Shown here in pieces: positions 1 through 14,820 of a stretch of DNA of 64,000 bases. Source of the DNA: Canna indica (Eukaryota; Streptophyta; Magnoliopsida; Zingiberales; Cannaceae); NCBI GenBank assembly GCA_034359265.1, contig CP136892.1, forward strand, positions 12,758,501 through 12,822,500. The letters are read 5' to 3'. Under the pieces are notes generated by a model. That model did not search any database, had not been told where the DNA came from, and was given only the letters and a program-made list of their open reading frames with translations. The position numbers were made by a program, and so were the translations under genes. Each line of letters begins with the position of its first letter. Position 1 is the stretch's first letter.

Positions 1-108
1 TATAGTCATATGTTTTAAATTGTATAGGTAATTTTTGTTCTTGCTATCAATTTAACATGTGTTTTTTATTTACAATACATGGTTTTTTACTGTGCATATC
101 CATTACAG

Positions 109-223
109 TGATGGTGATGTCAAGGTATTATTGTTGAAGAAAGAATTGATTAAAGATGACACAATAAACTTTTTGTATATTAAAGATGACATGGAGAAGT
201 CCAAGAGCAAGATTTTTACATAA
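109..223 (+). CDS. Possible terminal exon of an unrecognised gene
   Basis: A pyrimidine-rich stretch ending in TTACAG is followed by 38 codons open to a TAA at 221-223. The peptide is lysine- and aspartate-rich and ends in KSKSKIFT. No family is recognised. It could be the last exon of a gene lying to the left of the window, perhaps a gene of the CACTA element whose 3' end lies at about 842. It is too short to exclude chance. Confidence 0.3.
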
Positions 224-540
224 CAAGACGTTGGAAAGACACATCTATCTTTAATTGTCATGTTCATAGACTTTTTTCTTCTACTTCTTAGTCGTTACAA
301 TTTTAGTTAATCAAATTTGTTGACTATTTAAGATTGTTCTTTATGTAAACTTATGCCAATATCAAATTTGAAAAGTATATAATATAATATTTTGCTTGCA
401 ATATTTTGGTATATATCTTCCTAAACAAATTTAAATGGTTGTATTTTTAAATTATTTGTAGCTGGTGTCAGTTTGAATAAACCTGAAATTTTAATTTCTT
501 AAATATAGTTATAAATAGAAAATTTTATTTTTTAAAAAAT

Positions 541-842
541 AACATAATTATCTGCTGCGACGGCCAGAGGCGGTCGCAGAGTGGTCGTAGTTGAAGTTAT
601 CTACTACCGTGGTAGCGGTAGCAGAACGGTCATAGTTGAGTTTATTTGCTACTACGGCCGTAGCGGTAGCAGAACGATCGCAGTTGAGGTTATTTGCTAC
701 GGTAAAAGTCATGGTTGCATATTACTTGCGACGAGGCCTTTTGCGACAGAACTTTGTGACAGTCTTTAGCCGTCGCAGATGACTATTTGCGACGATTTTG
801 CTACCGTTGTAGCCATCGCAGAAGACCTTTTTTCTCGTAGTG
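541..842 (+). mobile_element. 3' terminal region of a CACTA (En/Spm) element
   Basis: The stretch is packed with short GC-rich repeats of the form TTGCGACG, GGTCGCAG and GGTAGCAGAACG in both orientations, typical of CACTA subterminal regions. It ends in CTCGTAGTG, whose reverse complement CACTACGAG is a normal CACTA terminus. The 5' end is not in the window. The last two bases coincide with the first two of the solo LTR starting at 841, so the boundary is ambiguous by 2 bp. Confidence 0.6.
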
Positions 843-1731
843 TCTATAACTCAACCCGCTATGAGATCATTGACGCCACTTGCCTCTCCAGCCGCGTCAT
901 GTCATCTAGTCGTACCTCACTGGTCAACCTTTGCAAAACAAAATAAATAAACCATGAGTCCATGAGGAACTCAGTGAGTGGTTCTACCGAACCTCCACTT
1001 AAATCCCCGACATAAATATGTATATAACAATATAAATAAATTCAACCATTATAATCTTTGGAATTTAAAACACTACTTGGCCCAAGACGGCCAACCACGT
1101 ATAATAAGTCTTCTCGGCCCTAACTAGCCCATGAAACACATCCTTCCATGTAAGGAATATTTAAATCAAGTTCACATTTGCATATAGTGAAACAAAACCC
1201 GAGCTCTTCAACTAGGATGGCCATCTAGTTTTCGGTGTCCAACCGGATTAGGAATACATCATCCCACCCCATCCACTCGGGTATAACGTCAGCGTGGCCC
1301 ACTAACGCAATCTCAAGACCCTCTGCCACTCGGGTCTAACACCAGCGTGACTCACCAATGCAATCTCAAGACCCCTCGTTGTAATGCCCAAAATCCTAAT
1401 AATAATATTTTATCCTTAAGCAGGGGACCGTGGGCTCGAGTTAGCATGGATTGTTATAGAGCTGCAGGATTGAATCCGGTAAGCATTAAATATAGAAAAA
1501 ATATTAGAAAAAATTTATTTACCTTATTTCTGTTATTTATCATGCTAATATGATAGAGGATCTCGAGACGAGTCTATAGGTTCAAGCGGAACTCGAATCG
1601 GAGTTAGAACGAATTAAATATGACTTTTAGAAGTCGAGTTGCGTAAGTGGGGGCATTTAGGTAATTTGGGCCAACTAGGACCCAAAAAATACCCCTTGGG
1701 GCACATGTCTATAGGTTTCGCCACACACCAC

Positions 1732-1836
<105 letters not shown>

Positions 1837-2600
1837 GGCGACACCAAGGAGGAGGAGGAGCCGTCGGAGCCGAAATTTTGTGAGTTCGTTGGGGCCGATT
1901 GAAGGAGGATCTCTAACGTCTTCTTCCTTTTCGTTTTCTCTAAAAAAGTGAGTGGATTAGCCTTCTTTTCCCCCTTTTCATCAGCCATGCCACCGCCCCT
2001 ATGTCATGGGGTTTCATCGATTTCGTCATATCGGATTGTGTATTCGAATTAAGGGTTTTTGCATTGTCGTTGTGATTTCGTCGGATCAATTTTTGGGCGA
2101 TTTGACCACCCCTACCATTGCTGTGCCACCCCTCTTTTCTTCAAATTCTTGAAGAATTCTTGTGGGTTTCTTGATGGTTGTTGAAGCTTCTTAATGCTTG
2201 TTTGATATCTTGAGGGAAGAAAATGTTTTGGGGGGAGTTTTAGGGTATGCCGCCCCACCCTTTAGGGTTCTTTAGGAGCGTGGCCGGCCATTACAAGGTT
2301 AGATTTTAGGGTTCTAAATATATTTTCACACCTAGGGGTTTTACTTTAGGGTATGTTAAATTAATTCCAAAGAGTATAAATATTGTAGGACCTATACTTA
2401 TGAATTAAAGATCCTAGGGACACCTAGAGACATTAGGACTGTAATTTGACATTCGGAAGGGCCGACCCTAAGGACACCCAAGGGGGCCGAACCCTCCTTG
2501 CCCTTAGGGCACTCGTGTGAGGAGGTAGGCCGGCCCTAGGGTACTTGGCTAGGGTCACCAAGGCGGGTTAAAATTGTGTAGGTTTGTTGGGTGGTGATAA

Positions 2601-3070
2601 TAGAGGTGGCAATGGGCCGGGCCCGCCCATGGGCGGCATGGGCCCGACCCGTCTGTGCCCAAGGGGCGGCTGGGCTCGTCCCCTTGGGCACATGGGTCAT
2701 GTCGAGCCCGACAAGGCCAGTCTGGGCCTAGCCCTGCGCCCGCAGGCTAGGCCTGGCACCACCCAGGCCTAGCCTGGTTTTCTGTGCTAGTCTTGAGGAC
2801 TATATACTTTATTTAGTAAAATTATATAAAAACATATAATAGGTTTTAGTATTGTGGTTAGTTCGTTAAAAAAATAAGTGAAGGTCGGCGATTTGAGTCT
2901 TGTTGCCGATCTTAATACTTTATGTTTTTAATAATTAGGGCCGACCCGAGCCCGGCCCGAGCCCAGCCCGAAGGGGTGGGCTCAAGCCCAGGCTGGGGCG
3001 CCCCTTTGAGCAATCGAGTCGTGCCGTGGCCGGGCCTAGGCTAGCCCAGGTATGGCCCATTGCCACCTCT
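2601..3070. mobile_element. hAT-type MITE with GGGCC-rich ends
   Basis: The left end TAGAGGTGGCAATGGGCC matches the reverse complement of the right end (GGCCCATTGCCACCTCT). This TAGRGGTGGCAA terminus is shared with elements at 30188 and 52587. The ends are GC-rich, with many GGGCC and GCCCG motifs, and the middle is AT-rich. No 8-bp TSD is recognisable, so it is old or its exact ends are off by a few bases. It has no coding capacity. It sits within the solo LTR 1380-4223. Confidence 0.65.
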
Positions 3071-5799
3071 TTTCTTGGGATTCTTTTATTGCTCTCGTAT
3101 ATTTTAGGGCTATATGTATATGTTTTTCGTTCTCTTTTCCTACGCTATTGGATGTGTTGTACCTCATTATTATGAGTTGTCATTCCATGTTATATTCATA
3201 TATGTATGCGTGGTTGTGATTTATGACATGAGGAGGTGGAGGTTGAGGTATGTCCTTAACTCATCTTGTTATTCACTGTATAGCACAACTTATGTTTTAT
3301 ACTTATAACTGAGTGTGTGATGTGCTTGTGCATTTCCCGGTAGCTTTGCTAGTGAGGGGAGGGTATGCCCCAAAGAGACAACGTTGGCTTTATTCCGGAA
3401 GTCCAGCTGGTGAGAGAAGATCATACCCCAAAGAGACAGTCCGGAGACTCGACCGGTGAAGGGAACGTATGCCCCCAAAGAGATGGTTCAAAAGAGCCAG
3501 TGTCGGTGAGGGGAGTGCATGCCTCAAAGAGACGACATTGAGCTGGGTGGTAGTTCGTAGGCCACACCGTCTATCTACCCTACGTGGCTATGAGAGACCG
3601 ACGGGTCCGGTGATCATTCATGTGGATGTGACATTGCATTATGATACTTATTTGTGATAGATGTTGTTATCATGCACAGGATAGTAGATAGCATATTATG
3701 TTATGTTGTTATTTATTGCTTTTATTATGCTTTCTTATTGTTATTGATTGCATGATGATGATGTGGTGGAAACGAGGACCGATCTACTCACTAAGTCATA
3801 GATGGACTTACCCCTCATTTCTGTTATTTTTTAGCACCTGAGAGAGATCAAAGAGATACCGAGGTGCAGTAGTGCGACTGGTGGCGGCAGGGCAGCGGGT
3901 CTCATGACATGTCATGGTCGAGGAGGATACTTGAGTCATTTTTCTCTTTCTTTGAGTTATTAAGTCATGTAGACTCGGATTATTGTTTCTGCATTTTTAT
4001 TACTTTTAGGCGTCTTGGTTTATTTATTAAACTTCTTTAATAACTTGAACACTTTTGTTTTACTGAGTCTATGGTTTGGGTTAAAATCAAGTGTCTTTTA
4101 TATCTTTTTAAAGGCTATATATATATATTATTCAGGTTATTTAATATGTTGTGGTTTGAGTTGGGTTAGACTTCGGGGTACGTGGCGTACCCTGGTCGAT
4201 CATACCAGATTTGGGGTGTGACACTCGTCCACTTGATGAGTCATGCAATAGCCATGCCGGCTAGAGATGCTTCTCAGCCCAGCCATCACAAGCACAATAC
4301 ACAATACACAATACACTCAAATATGTCATAGTAATTAAATATTGTCTCGAGCTTACGCCCACACCCAGCCCTATCGGGCTCCATTAATTTATGTTTCTCA
4401 ATTTTGTTCTCCTCCTAGTGAGGACTGTAGTATGACAATCTCTACTACAATTATCCATTCTCATCATGAGAATATAGTTTAGCATCTCTAGTGTTTCTAA
4501 TTTCACAACTTCTTTAATGGAAAAAGTATGAGACCTAACTGATGTCACACTCTCATCATTCAAATGTACGATGTCATACACTTATTTGTGCTTGTATCGC
4601 TAATCGTAGCCTCTAGTGTTCATCTATAACTCATACATGAAAAATATAGCATCAATTGACCTATTTCAGCATGCGCATAGTTAAACACAACATTCAAATA
4701 ATTTATCACAAAAATAATAAACAATAATTTCAGCATTTTTCCAATTATATTCACCAATTAACAAATAAGGTACAACATATAAAAATAATTTCTAGCAACA
4801 TAAAAATATATAAAGAACCCTCTAACACATCTCAGAGCAAGAAACAATCTACGCGTGTCGAGAGAAAGAATTATGATTAGCACAACATCAAATCCATGTT
4901 CTCTAATCTATTATCTCAATAAAATAAAGTATAATAGATTCCAAATCCGAGCCTTGGTTTACTCCTCTCGGCCGACCCCCTTCAATTTGGGGAAAGCCTT
5001 CACTCGGCCGGCCCTAAGGATTTCGGGGAAAACCAATCACTCGACCAAGATTTTTATCAAATTCTCCTAAGTTTATGAACATGATTAGGGATACTTCTAC
5101 AAGGATTTAAGCACTCAAGGATTGGGAAAAAATTTGGCATGATCTTTCCCCTTTTTCCTTCAATCGACCGGCCCCCAAATCCATAACAAACCCAATACCG
5201 AATATAAGAATCCATACATCGATGAAGAACATGATTTAAGAATCCGAGAAACATCATCTATCGACAAGAATCGATACAAAAATCTCGATTCACCACATCT
5301 ACAAGGTTCGGCCCAACGCCTCACCGTACTCTTCGAGGTTCGACCACTCACCTTAGAATTGTAAGGAAAAGGATGAGATGAAGACGTTTCCGATCTCTGG
5401 CGACGACACCAAGCTCCGACGCCGCCCTGTTGCTCTCTCCCTCCTCTTGCCCACCTCGATCCGCATGCGGCTCCTCTTGAGTTGTACGACGATTGGGGGA
5501 GAGGGTTTTATATTTTCTTTTTTTTACAACAATGCCCTTCATCACTTAAGTTCTCTACCTGACTCAACCCGCATCCAAATTGAGCCCCGATTGAATCTGC
5601 GAACTCGGTTATACCCTAATATGAATCAAACATCTAATTTTTTATTATAATAGCACAAAATTTAAAGCCTTGCAATTTATTAAATACCCGGCCAAACCTT
5701 CTAATAGTAGTGATCTCGCGACTCATCTCGGCGCGTCCCCGAATCGGCTCACTGAACCAAACAAATTTTAAATTAGAAATTTTTGGGTATTACACATAG

Positions 5800-6762
5800 G
5801 ACCAGAGCCAAATAGCGGCCTTGGAGTCCGAGCTTACACATCAGAGACAGACGATAGAGGAGCAGAGACGGACGAATGACGAGATGAGACAAACGATGGA
5901 TGCGCAGAGACATATGATTTAGAACATGCAGGCGCCCTTGACACAGATTGCATCTCACTCCGGCATTCATATACCGATGATGTCCGAGCCATCCTCCTCA
6001 ACCAAGTCGACGCTCCCGACCCAATGGTTGTCGACTCCACCGCCTCCACCGCCTCCACTGCAACCGTGAGATATATTTTGGTTATATTTTGATATACTTA
6101 TTAGTTGTTTATATACTTTAGATTTGATATTTTGATACTTGTTTGCCTCTGTTTGAGGTTATAGTTGTTTATATAGTAGATAGTTATTTATATAATTTAG
6201 ATTTGATATTTTGATACTTGTTTGCCTCCGTTTGAGGTTTAGATTGATGATATTTAAGTAAATCTTGTATGGTTGGTTGTATTTGTATGTGTATGATATT
6301 TTGTGGTTGTAAATAAATTATATCGAATGAACAGTATACAAGAATTTCCATAATTTTGATTTTTTTTTTCAGTTACAGGATATAACGTCAGCGACGGCTT
6401 ACCCACGGCCGACCATCATTAGGCCGTCGCCGAAAGTGTGTCGTAACTGGCTGATGGTCTGGGCAACACCAAATATTAAGGTTGCTAATAATATCATTGA
6501 CGGCTCCAAGACGTGGCTGGTAGTTTAATTTCAGCGACAGCCGCCTCAGTCATCACTATTGTGTTTAAATCAACGATAGTGTGTGCGGATGTCGCTGATA
6601 ATTACCATGGCGCGAGCATAAGTGACGGCTTTTTGCCGTCACTTATCTGAGACGCACGCATAAGTGACAGCTTTTTGCCATGATGCGAGCCGTCCGTGAT
6701 AGTCATCACCGATGGTTCAACATTGGCATGAGCCGTCGGTGAGAGCGACAATTCTAGTAGTG
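5800..6762 (+). mobile_element. 3' remnant of an older CACTA element
   Basis: The right end TTCTAGTAGTG at 6762 is a CACTA terminus, preceded by subterminal repeats CAGCGACGGC, GCCGTCGC and GTGACGGC from about 6385. Upstream it keeps the 3' end of a TNPA-like gene (5803-6069) and an AT-rich 3' region. The 5' part is absent, or separated by the LTR insertions to the left. Its terminal and subterminal motifs differ from those at 541-842 and from the three related copies further right. Confidence 0.65.
5803..6069 (+). pseudogene. C-terminal fragment of a TNPA-like CACTA protein
   Basis: An 89-codon frame reads through a glutamate- and glutamine-rich heptad-like segment (ALESELTHQRQTIEEQRR, then DEMRQTMDAQRHM), consistent with a coiled coil, into a serine- and proline-rich tail ending PPPPPPPLQP and a TGA. 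One in-frame TAG follows RHMI. The layout, coiled coil then Ser/Pro tail just before the 3' repeats, matches the TNPA-like C-terminus at 20541-20963, though the sequence is diverged. The fragment starts directly at the LTR junction. Confidence 0.6.
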
Positions 6763-8258
6763 TTGGGGCCTCTACCCAATGGGCTTATGAGTAATCTAAC
6801 ATATCATAGATTACTCACAATTAACAAGGACCCAATATGTTTTGGTTTTAGTATTTGTGCCAAATTTGTTTATTTAATTAAATTTGATATTAGACTAATA
6901 ATTAATTAATGCTAATCCACAGTAAAAGTAATCAAATTAATTCAACAATACGTTCTAAATATATTCAACATGTAATTCTTCTTGTTGGGTGAATGGTCAT
7001 ACTAGAGAGAGAAAGGTGAATAGTGTTATACAAAATTTAGCCTAATTGCCGATTTTAAACTTTTCTTACAACTCTTAGGCCAAATCAGAGTTAAACGTGA
7101 TAAATGCGGAAACGAGTATAAATCAATCAAACACACAAGAATAGACAATGCTAACATAATGGATTTATAGTGGTTTGCTCCCCGTCAACTCCACTACTTA
7201 AGCACTCTGCTTAGGATTTTAAACTTTAGTTTAGTAGTTTAAAGTGTATTCTACAAGAAGATTTACAAGCTAAGACTTCAACCCTCTCCCCCGAGGATTA
7301 TCCTCTCCCAGAGAGTATCTCCAACACCTCTTCTCCTAAGGACTACACAATCAATCCTGGCAAACTAAGTTTATGTCTCTACACTAAGACAACCACCAAA
7401 CTTATACTTTTCAAGACAATGAAAAACAAACACCAAATTACATATAAAATGTGAGCAAAAATAATTAATAATAACAACTTAGCTCTCAACATGATTCCTA
7501 GCTTCTTGTTGATGCATTTAATGATGCAATAATGGATTCAAGATAGGAATAGGGCTCAAGCTAAGGTTTAGTAGAGAGTGGTTCGAAGAATGTGTAATCA
7601 ACTCAATATATGGCTCAATGAATCATAGGAACCCAAAGGAGGCGGGAATCAAGAGCTTTTATAGTGGTGACAAAGGCATGAGTTTGAAACTAGTCATTCA
7701 ATGGATCAAAATAGATTCGTTGGACATTTCAGTTGATCTTTGATTGATCCTCAGTTGACTGAGGTTCAACCGACATTCAACCGATAACCAGGTTTAGGCT
7801 AAATTTTTTGGTTTTCAAATTTTCAGGTTTTTGAATTTTTGAGTTTCGTGTTTCGAGTTTTAGGATTTTTTGGCATCATAGATATGAATTCTAAACACCC
7901 TAAATTTGTACTCTAACTTCCACACGAAAATCAAGCATTTAGAAGCGTCATTTTGATTTTTGTCGATTTCGTCATTTTTTAAATCGCGGACGTCATGCGC
8001 TACTTGACTTCCTAAAATTGTTCTCTCTGAAATCATTAGTTTCATATTTGTTATCATCAAAATTGAGATTAAGACTTGAAAACCTTTGACCAATATTACT
8101 TTTATTTAAATTGGTTGGTTTTTATATAACTAATATTATTGCTACTAATATTCTATATATACTAAACAAAAACTATCACATCATATTAACATTTCCACAA
8201 CTATATAGGTTTAGTTAATTTTAATGTCCATTTTTACCGAATTTTAGAGTATGACAAT
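6763..8258. other. AT-rich intergenic stretch, possible old retroelement debris
   Basis: No supported gene. Between about 6980 and 7870 the text (for example the AGTGGTTTGCTCCCCGTC stretch near 7170) resembles untranslated retroelement sequence, but no termini, primer site or coding region can be seen. Confidence 0.3.
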
Positions 8259-8414
8259 CACTAAAAAAAATAAGGCATCACCGTCCGTAGAGGAGGTGAG
8301 GTTGATCCGGAAAAGATCGAAAAGCGAAGAGAGGAGGTGAGGATGATCGTGTTACTAGAGGGGAAGGAGGAGGAGGAGGAAGAGGGAAAAGCAAAGGAGG
8401 AAAGCTAGATCCAA

Positions 8415-8447
<33 letters not shown>

Positions 8448-8822
8448 TAAAATACCTTTTGAGCACAAAGGGTTCAGAGACAGGGGAGGCGAACATGTGT
8501 AGGAGGCGAGCATCGGTGATTGAAAAGAGAGGCATCGTAGGGAATGGTGAGTTTGTCGGCTAGGAAAGGGTATATTGCAAAGGTTTAGAGAAATGGTGAG
8601 TTGGTCGGTTGGGAAAAGGGAGCGAATTTAAATTAGGGCGCGGATTTTAGCTGAGTGGAGGGAAACAAAAGCTAGTCGGCTAAAATAGAAGAGGGAAAGT
8701 AAAAAAGTAATAAATTTATAAATTTTGTAGGCTGAATTACCAACGGATTAATTATTCGTCGGTAATTTTGTCGGTAATAATAATAAAATAAATCCGTCGG
8801 TGAAAGTTAATTTTTTTATAGT
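8259..8822. mobile_element. CACTA-like MITE candidate
   Basis: The left end CACTAAAAAAAAT faces a right end whose reverse complement is ACTATAAAAAAATTAAC, and TACCGACGGATT-type repeats (CGTCGGTAATT, CCGTCGGTG) lie next to the right end. The hexamer GACAAT flanks both sides (8253-8258 and 8823-8828); a normal 3-bp CACTA duplication is not clear. The inside is purine-rich on the plus strand with a short GA run near 8418-8447, and has no coding capacity. Confidence 0.45.
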
Positions 8823-8828
8823 GACAAT

Positions 8829-10557
8829 TAATTACATTCCTTACATGTACTAGGTAATGCATCCTCAATAATAGTTGTCCCATGGTAGAAGAAGGATAAT
8901 GATGTGAACTCATGGCAACAATGAAAGAGTTTTTGGAAAGCAACACATCCCTAGTTCAGTTATTCACATTCAAGCAAACTATCCATCTACCTAAATCTTC
9001 CTTCTTCAATAGATGAAAATTAAAGATGAGCTCGTCTTGAACTAGTTCTAATTTACACAATATTTCTTGACATGGTTATTAGCATAAGTAAAGGAAAGGA
9101 TTATTCATGCATACCATTGAGGACAAATGAACTTCATTCGGGCACATAATTAAGAAATGGCCTTTATAGCTCCACGACTAGGAAAGCCATGTAGCATGTG
9201 TCATGTTGCTGCATGCACATGCCATTAGGTAATATGGTTTATACTTCATTGTTAGATAGCATTGATCCTATGTATTTATACTTCCCTACATCCCCACTTG
9301 GGGACTTGTATATTATATATTCTCTCTCCAACTTGTACCTGATTAATACAAATTCTCTTGGATCAAAAAGAGTTGATCCTATGTATCTAGCTACCCACCA
9401 TAAGTAAATGATAGAGTAATTAAGGCCATAGATGATTTGCAAACATATATAGTCTACGAAACTCTCAACTTCAAATGACTTGAGTTTGTGTGGCGAATGT
9501 CGATGTCGATGCGTTGTTGGCAACGATCAACATCGAATTGTGCAGACTCGGGGGTGTGGTGGCGTCTAGGGTCGTGGACGGCAAGGAATGGCCGAACGAG
9601 GATTTGGGATTAAAGAATAAAGATTTAAGATTTTGATCGGATAACGAAGGTTGCCAAGTAAATAGATATTGAATAATGGGTATAGATTCATAACTTAACA
9701 TAGTAAATTATTAATTATTAAATGAAAGATTTCGATTACGAGTTATCTGCGAACTCATAATCGAAATTGAGTTGAATTTAATCAATTTTTTAAATTAATT
9801 ATCCGAAATTAAAATTTAAGATTCAATTAACTGGTTAACTGCAGTTAACTCAATTACCATTCCTAAAATTAAGTCCGTGGAGAGCAAAAAGAATTGACAG
9901 GGTGTCAACTTAACTGCCCTCAAAATAAACATCAGACAATTGTTGCTATATATTTCATAACAAGAAGGCAAAAGATAATAAACACCAAGTCAACGCACTC
10001 CTAGGAAACACTGCTAGTATATTTATGAGATTTATAGGTTGACTGCCTTTTAATCAGCAAATGTGATTTGACTTTAGGGAGATTAATGAAGGAAAGGATA
10101 AAATATATATCAAATGTATTCATCATCTTATCTGGGCCAAGTTTATCTACATGATATGATAATGTACATATGATTAAAGCCCAATTAGCCCACAATATCA
10201 GGCCCAGAAATAATTTCTCTATCAATAAATTTCCACATGGCAAGAATAATTTACTTATTATTAACATAATAGTAGTGCCACTTATATCTATATATAAAAG
10301 AAAAAAGTTGACAAGAATATATAAAATGACTCAAGTCAGTTATTGATTTATTTACAAGTTGAGAATTAAAAAAATAAAATATTATAACTTAATTATTAAA
10401 TATTAATATTAATATCAATAATATAAATATGATTTTATATATTTGAAGTTTTTGATGATATATATTATTAATATTTATTTATTAATTATAATATTTATAT
10501 ATAGTGCAACTAATCAACATTAAAATTAAATTAAATTCCTAGTAAACATTTGCTAAC
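8829..10557. other. AT-rich intergenic DNA, no supported gene
   Basis: No gene seen. A sequence ending GAGTTAACTGCAGTTAAC...ACCATTCCTAA around 9830-9870 resembles the right end of the GGTTAACCG-type hAT elements (compare 23540-23561), but a matching left end was not found. Confidence 0.4.
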
Positions 10558-10569
10558 AAGTATATCTTC

Positions 10570-11294
10570 ACTCACTATGATGCTTTTTCCTCTGCATATT
10601 ATGATGCTGCATGGTTAAACCATTCAAGTAAGGCCAGGGGTTTCATTTTAACAATGGAGGTAATGAGGATTTCATCTTATGCTCATGATATCCAAAGTGC
10701 AAAACTAAAGACTATTTGGTAATGTCTAATGAAAGCTGAGCTAGTTAATATCAAACACCTAAAAATCTTCTCTGATAGCAAGATTGATGTTGGTATCTTG
10801 AATGGTCTTATAAAGCCTCCTTAGAATGTGAAAGATCTGGCAAAAGATATTTATTGTCTTGGTAAAAAGCTTGATGTATTAGGATGATTTCACATCAGCA
10901 GATAGCACAATAAAGTGGCTCATCAGTTTGCAAGCATGGGAATTTTAGAGAGATGCTCAAATTTTGAATATTCTTCTGAATCCTGGAGTATTTTTGGCAA
11001 TTGCTGTGATGATATATACAATGAAGAGTGTTTACCAATCCTGCTTATGTTGCTACTCCTCCAAATTTCAGCTCATGTAACCTTTGTAATATTTTTAGTT
11101 TCTTTTCGGCTGATCATGTGAGGCTAAGCCACATTGATGCTAACCTCAATTAGCTTTACAAAACATTATCCTAACCACCTGAGAGAATATGATTGTACTT
11201 GGTATCTTGGCTAGAAATGCACAATCATTGACCTCTCTACTCCGTGCCTGAGCTCAACCTGATTTGATGGTTGATTTTTCTCCTTTGAAAAAAA
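10570..11294 (+). mobile_element. 5'-truncated LINE with RNase H remnant
   Basis: The insertion is bounded by a perfect 12-bp TSD AAGTATATCTTC (10558-10569 and 11295-11306) and ends in an A-run, the signature of a non-LTR retrotransposon. Inside is a decayed reading frame resembling the plant LINE RNase H (RVT_3) domain: a DAAW start, GFILT, MKAELVNIKHLKIFSDSKI, a KDIYCLGKKL segment, then FHI...HNKVAHQFA. In-frame stops stand in place of likely tryptophans (near 10823 and 10886). Its 3' end is about 350 bp upstream of the actin leader exon boundary. Confidence 0.75.
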
Positions 11295-11640
11295 AAGTAT
11301 ATCTTCTTTTTTCTATTAAGAGTATCTAGTAAATTAACTAATATTCAAACATACAAGAGCACATTTATTTTATTTATTAATTTAATTCTTCTTAATTAAC
11401 AAATTACTTTCACATTCCAATCAAACACTCGGTCATGAAAGAACTCGAAGCTGCGCGCCAATCTTGGGTGCGCGCCACACGGGCTTCCTCCCATCCCCTC
11501 TTTCGACGCCGAACCCCATACCTCGCACCATGAATCATTAAAAGATCCGACTTCGAAGAGAGAGCGAGAGAGTAATCATCCCAACAACAACAACAACAAC
11601 TTCCACACCCTCTTTCATTCAATCCTCCTTTTCTCTAGTG

Positions 11641-11744
11641 GTAATTAAACAGCGCTTAATTAATCTTCTCATCTCTCAATCTGAACAAATTGCAAACAAG
11701 CTTGAAATGTAATTTGATCAACAGTTCTTGTTTTCTCCTCGCAG
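11641..11744 (+). promoter_or_regulatory. Predicted leader intron of the actin gene
   Basis: The pyrimidine-rich, CAA-repeat leader ends CTCTAGTG before GTAATT (donor at 11641), and CTCGCAG at 11738-11744 gives an acceptor 7 nt before the ATG. An intron in the 5' untranslated leader just upstream of the start codon is characteristic of plant actin genes, where it often raises expression. The upstream leader and promoter hold two copies of TGCGCGCCA (near 11452 and 11469); no clear TATA box was settled on. Confidence 0.75.
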
Positions 11745-11751
11745 ATAGAAC

Positions 11752-13133
<1,382 letters not shown>

Positions 13134-13986
13134 ATGTTGATGTTTATTCTACGCTGGGATATTTTCTTACAGAGCAGAATAAAAAAGATGATCAACAAGA
13201 AGCTGATGAGTGGAGACAGTAGTTTCAGTTTTAATTGTCAATTTGGGTTTTGTCTAAATTAAGTTTGTGGCCGGTGATGCGCCGGTGTTGTTCTTCTTTG
13301 CACAAATGTTCATTTGATGTTATGTTTTAATTTTGCTTGTAATCCCACACTTGGGGTGGGTCAATAATTCTGTACTAAAAGTGTTTTTGATATCAATATG
13401 TAACTTATTAATTACTATAATTAATTTTGTTGAATAAGGCTTGCTTTATATATAACCCAGAAACCTGAAATGCTTCAATTAATTTTTTTCTGCATCAAAT
13501 TTATCTCAGAGATGGTGTATATAATTGATTGTTACTGAAGACACACAACCACTGAACGTCGGCATCAAAAGGCACAGAGATCGATCGGTTGAGAAAAATC
13601 AAGAAAAAAATCAAGCTGTACATCTCACATTTTAGTCATTTGAAGTAAATAATTGAATAATTTTAAAAAAATATAACTTATAAATTCATAATCGAATTCA
13701 ATTCATGAAAATTGTATTCTCGGCAGAAATTTAATTACTATCTTTGTGAACTACAATTGTCGTATCAAATGTTGTTCAGAGTAAGTAGATAGATTAGTGG
13801 TCACATCTAATAATTATTAGATGATACCAAGAGAAAACCACTATAAATATGTACTAATACCAGAAATATAATCACATCACGCAGACATATAAGAACATCA
13901 CATTTAATGCATCTGACCACGACGTGGTGATATATTCCAAATTAAATAGACATCTGCTGTACATGTCCAGGTTACCTTCGAGCCAA
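13134..13986. other. Actin 3' region and AT-rich intergenic DNA
   Basis: Holds the actin 3' untranslated region (an AATAAA-like AGAATAAAAAAG near 13176 could be a poly(A) signal) followed by AT-rich DNA with no supported gene. Confidence 0.5.
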
Positions 13987-14532
13987 TAAATTAAAGTGTT
14001 AACCGTGATTTTTGTTCACTAACTATTAAAAATAGGATAAAAATATCTTTAAACTCTTCTTTAATTAATTTTTATTGTTAAACAAACGAAAACAGTTGAA
14101 AAATATTCTTAAACTATTAGAAATTGGTAAAAATATTCTTGAACTTTTTTTATAGGTTTTTACTCTTAGACAAACGAAAATAATTGAAAAAATACCAATA
14201 TTTTTACCCATGTCTAAAGGTAGAAAAAGTTTTTTTCCTTAGAAATGGATTAAAATATTAGTATTTTTCAACTATTTTCGTTTGTCTAAGGGTAAAAAAT
14301 CTATCAGAAAATAAATTTAGAGGTATTTTTACTCATTTCTAATAGTTCGAGAGTATTTTTCAACTGTTTTCATTTGTTCAAAGGTAAAAATCAACCAAAG
14401 AAGAGTTTAGGAGTATTTTTATCCCATTTTCAATAGTTCGAGGGCAAAAATTAGGGGTGGCAATTGAAACCAATTAACCGCGGTTAACCGGTTAACCGAA
14501 CTGCAAAATCTGATCACTACTACAAACTTGGT

Positions 14533-14815
14533 CTTCAGCAACGGCTATCAGCAACGGCTGCTCAAGCCGTTGCTATTTGCAACGGCATTCGTACGGCCGC
14601 CCGAGCCGTTGCAGATATCTGTATCTGCAACGGCGTTCTAACGGAAAACCGAGCCGTTGCTGATTATTTTAATTATCAGCAACGGCTTTCGGACGGAAAG
14701 GCGAGCCGTTGCTGATTTTTTAATTTTCAGCAACGGCTTGCTAACGGATAAGTGAGCCGTTGCTGATGATAACTTATCAGCAACGGCTTTCTAACGGGCG
14801 AGTGAGCCGTTGCTG
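14533..14815. repeat. 5' subterminal repeats of CACTA copy 1
   Basis: Multiple CAGCAACGGC and GCCGTTGC units in both orientations, spaced roughly 30-60 bp. In characterised En/Spm elements such subterminal repeats bind TNPA; binding here is inferred. Confidence 0.85.
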
Positions 14816-14820
14816 ATAAG

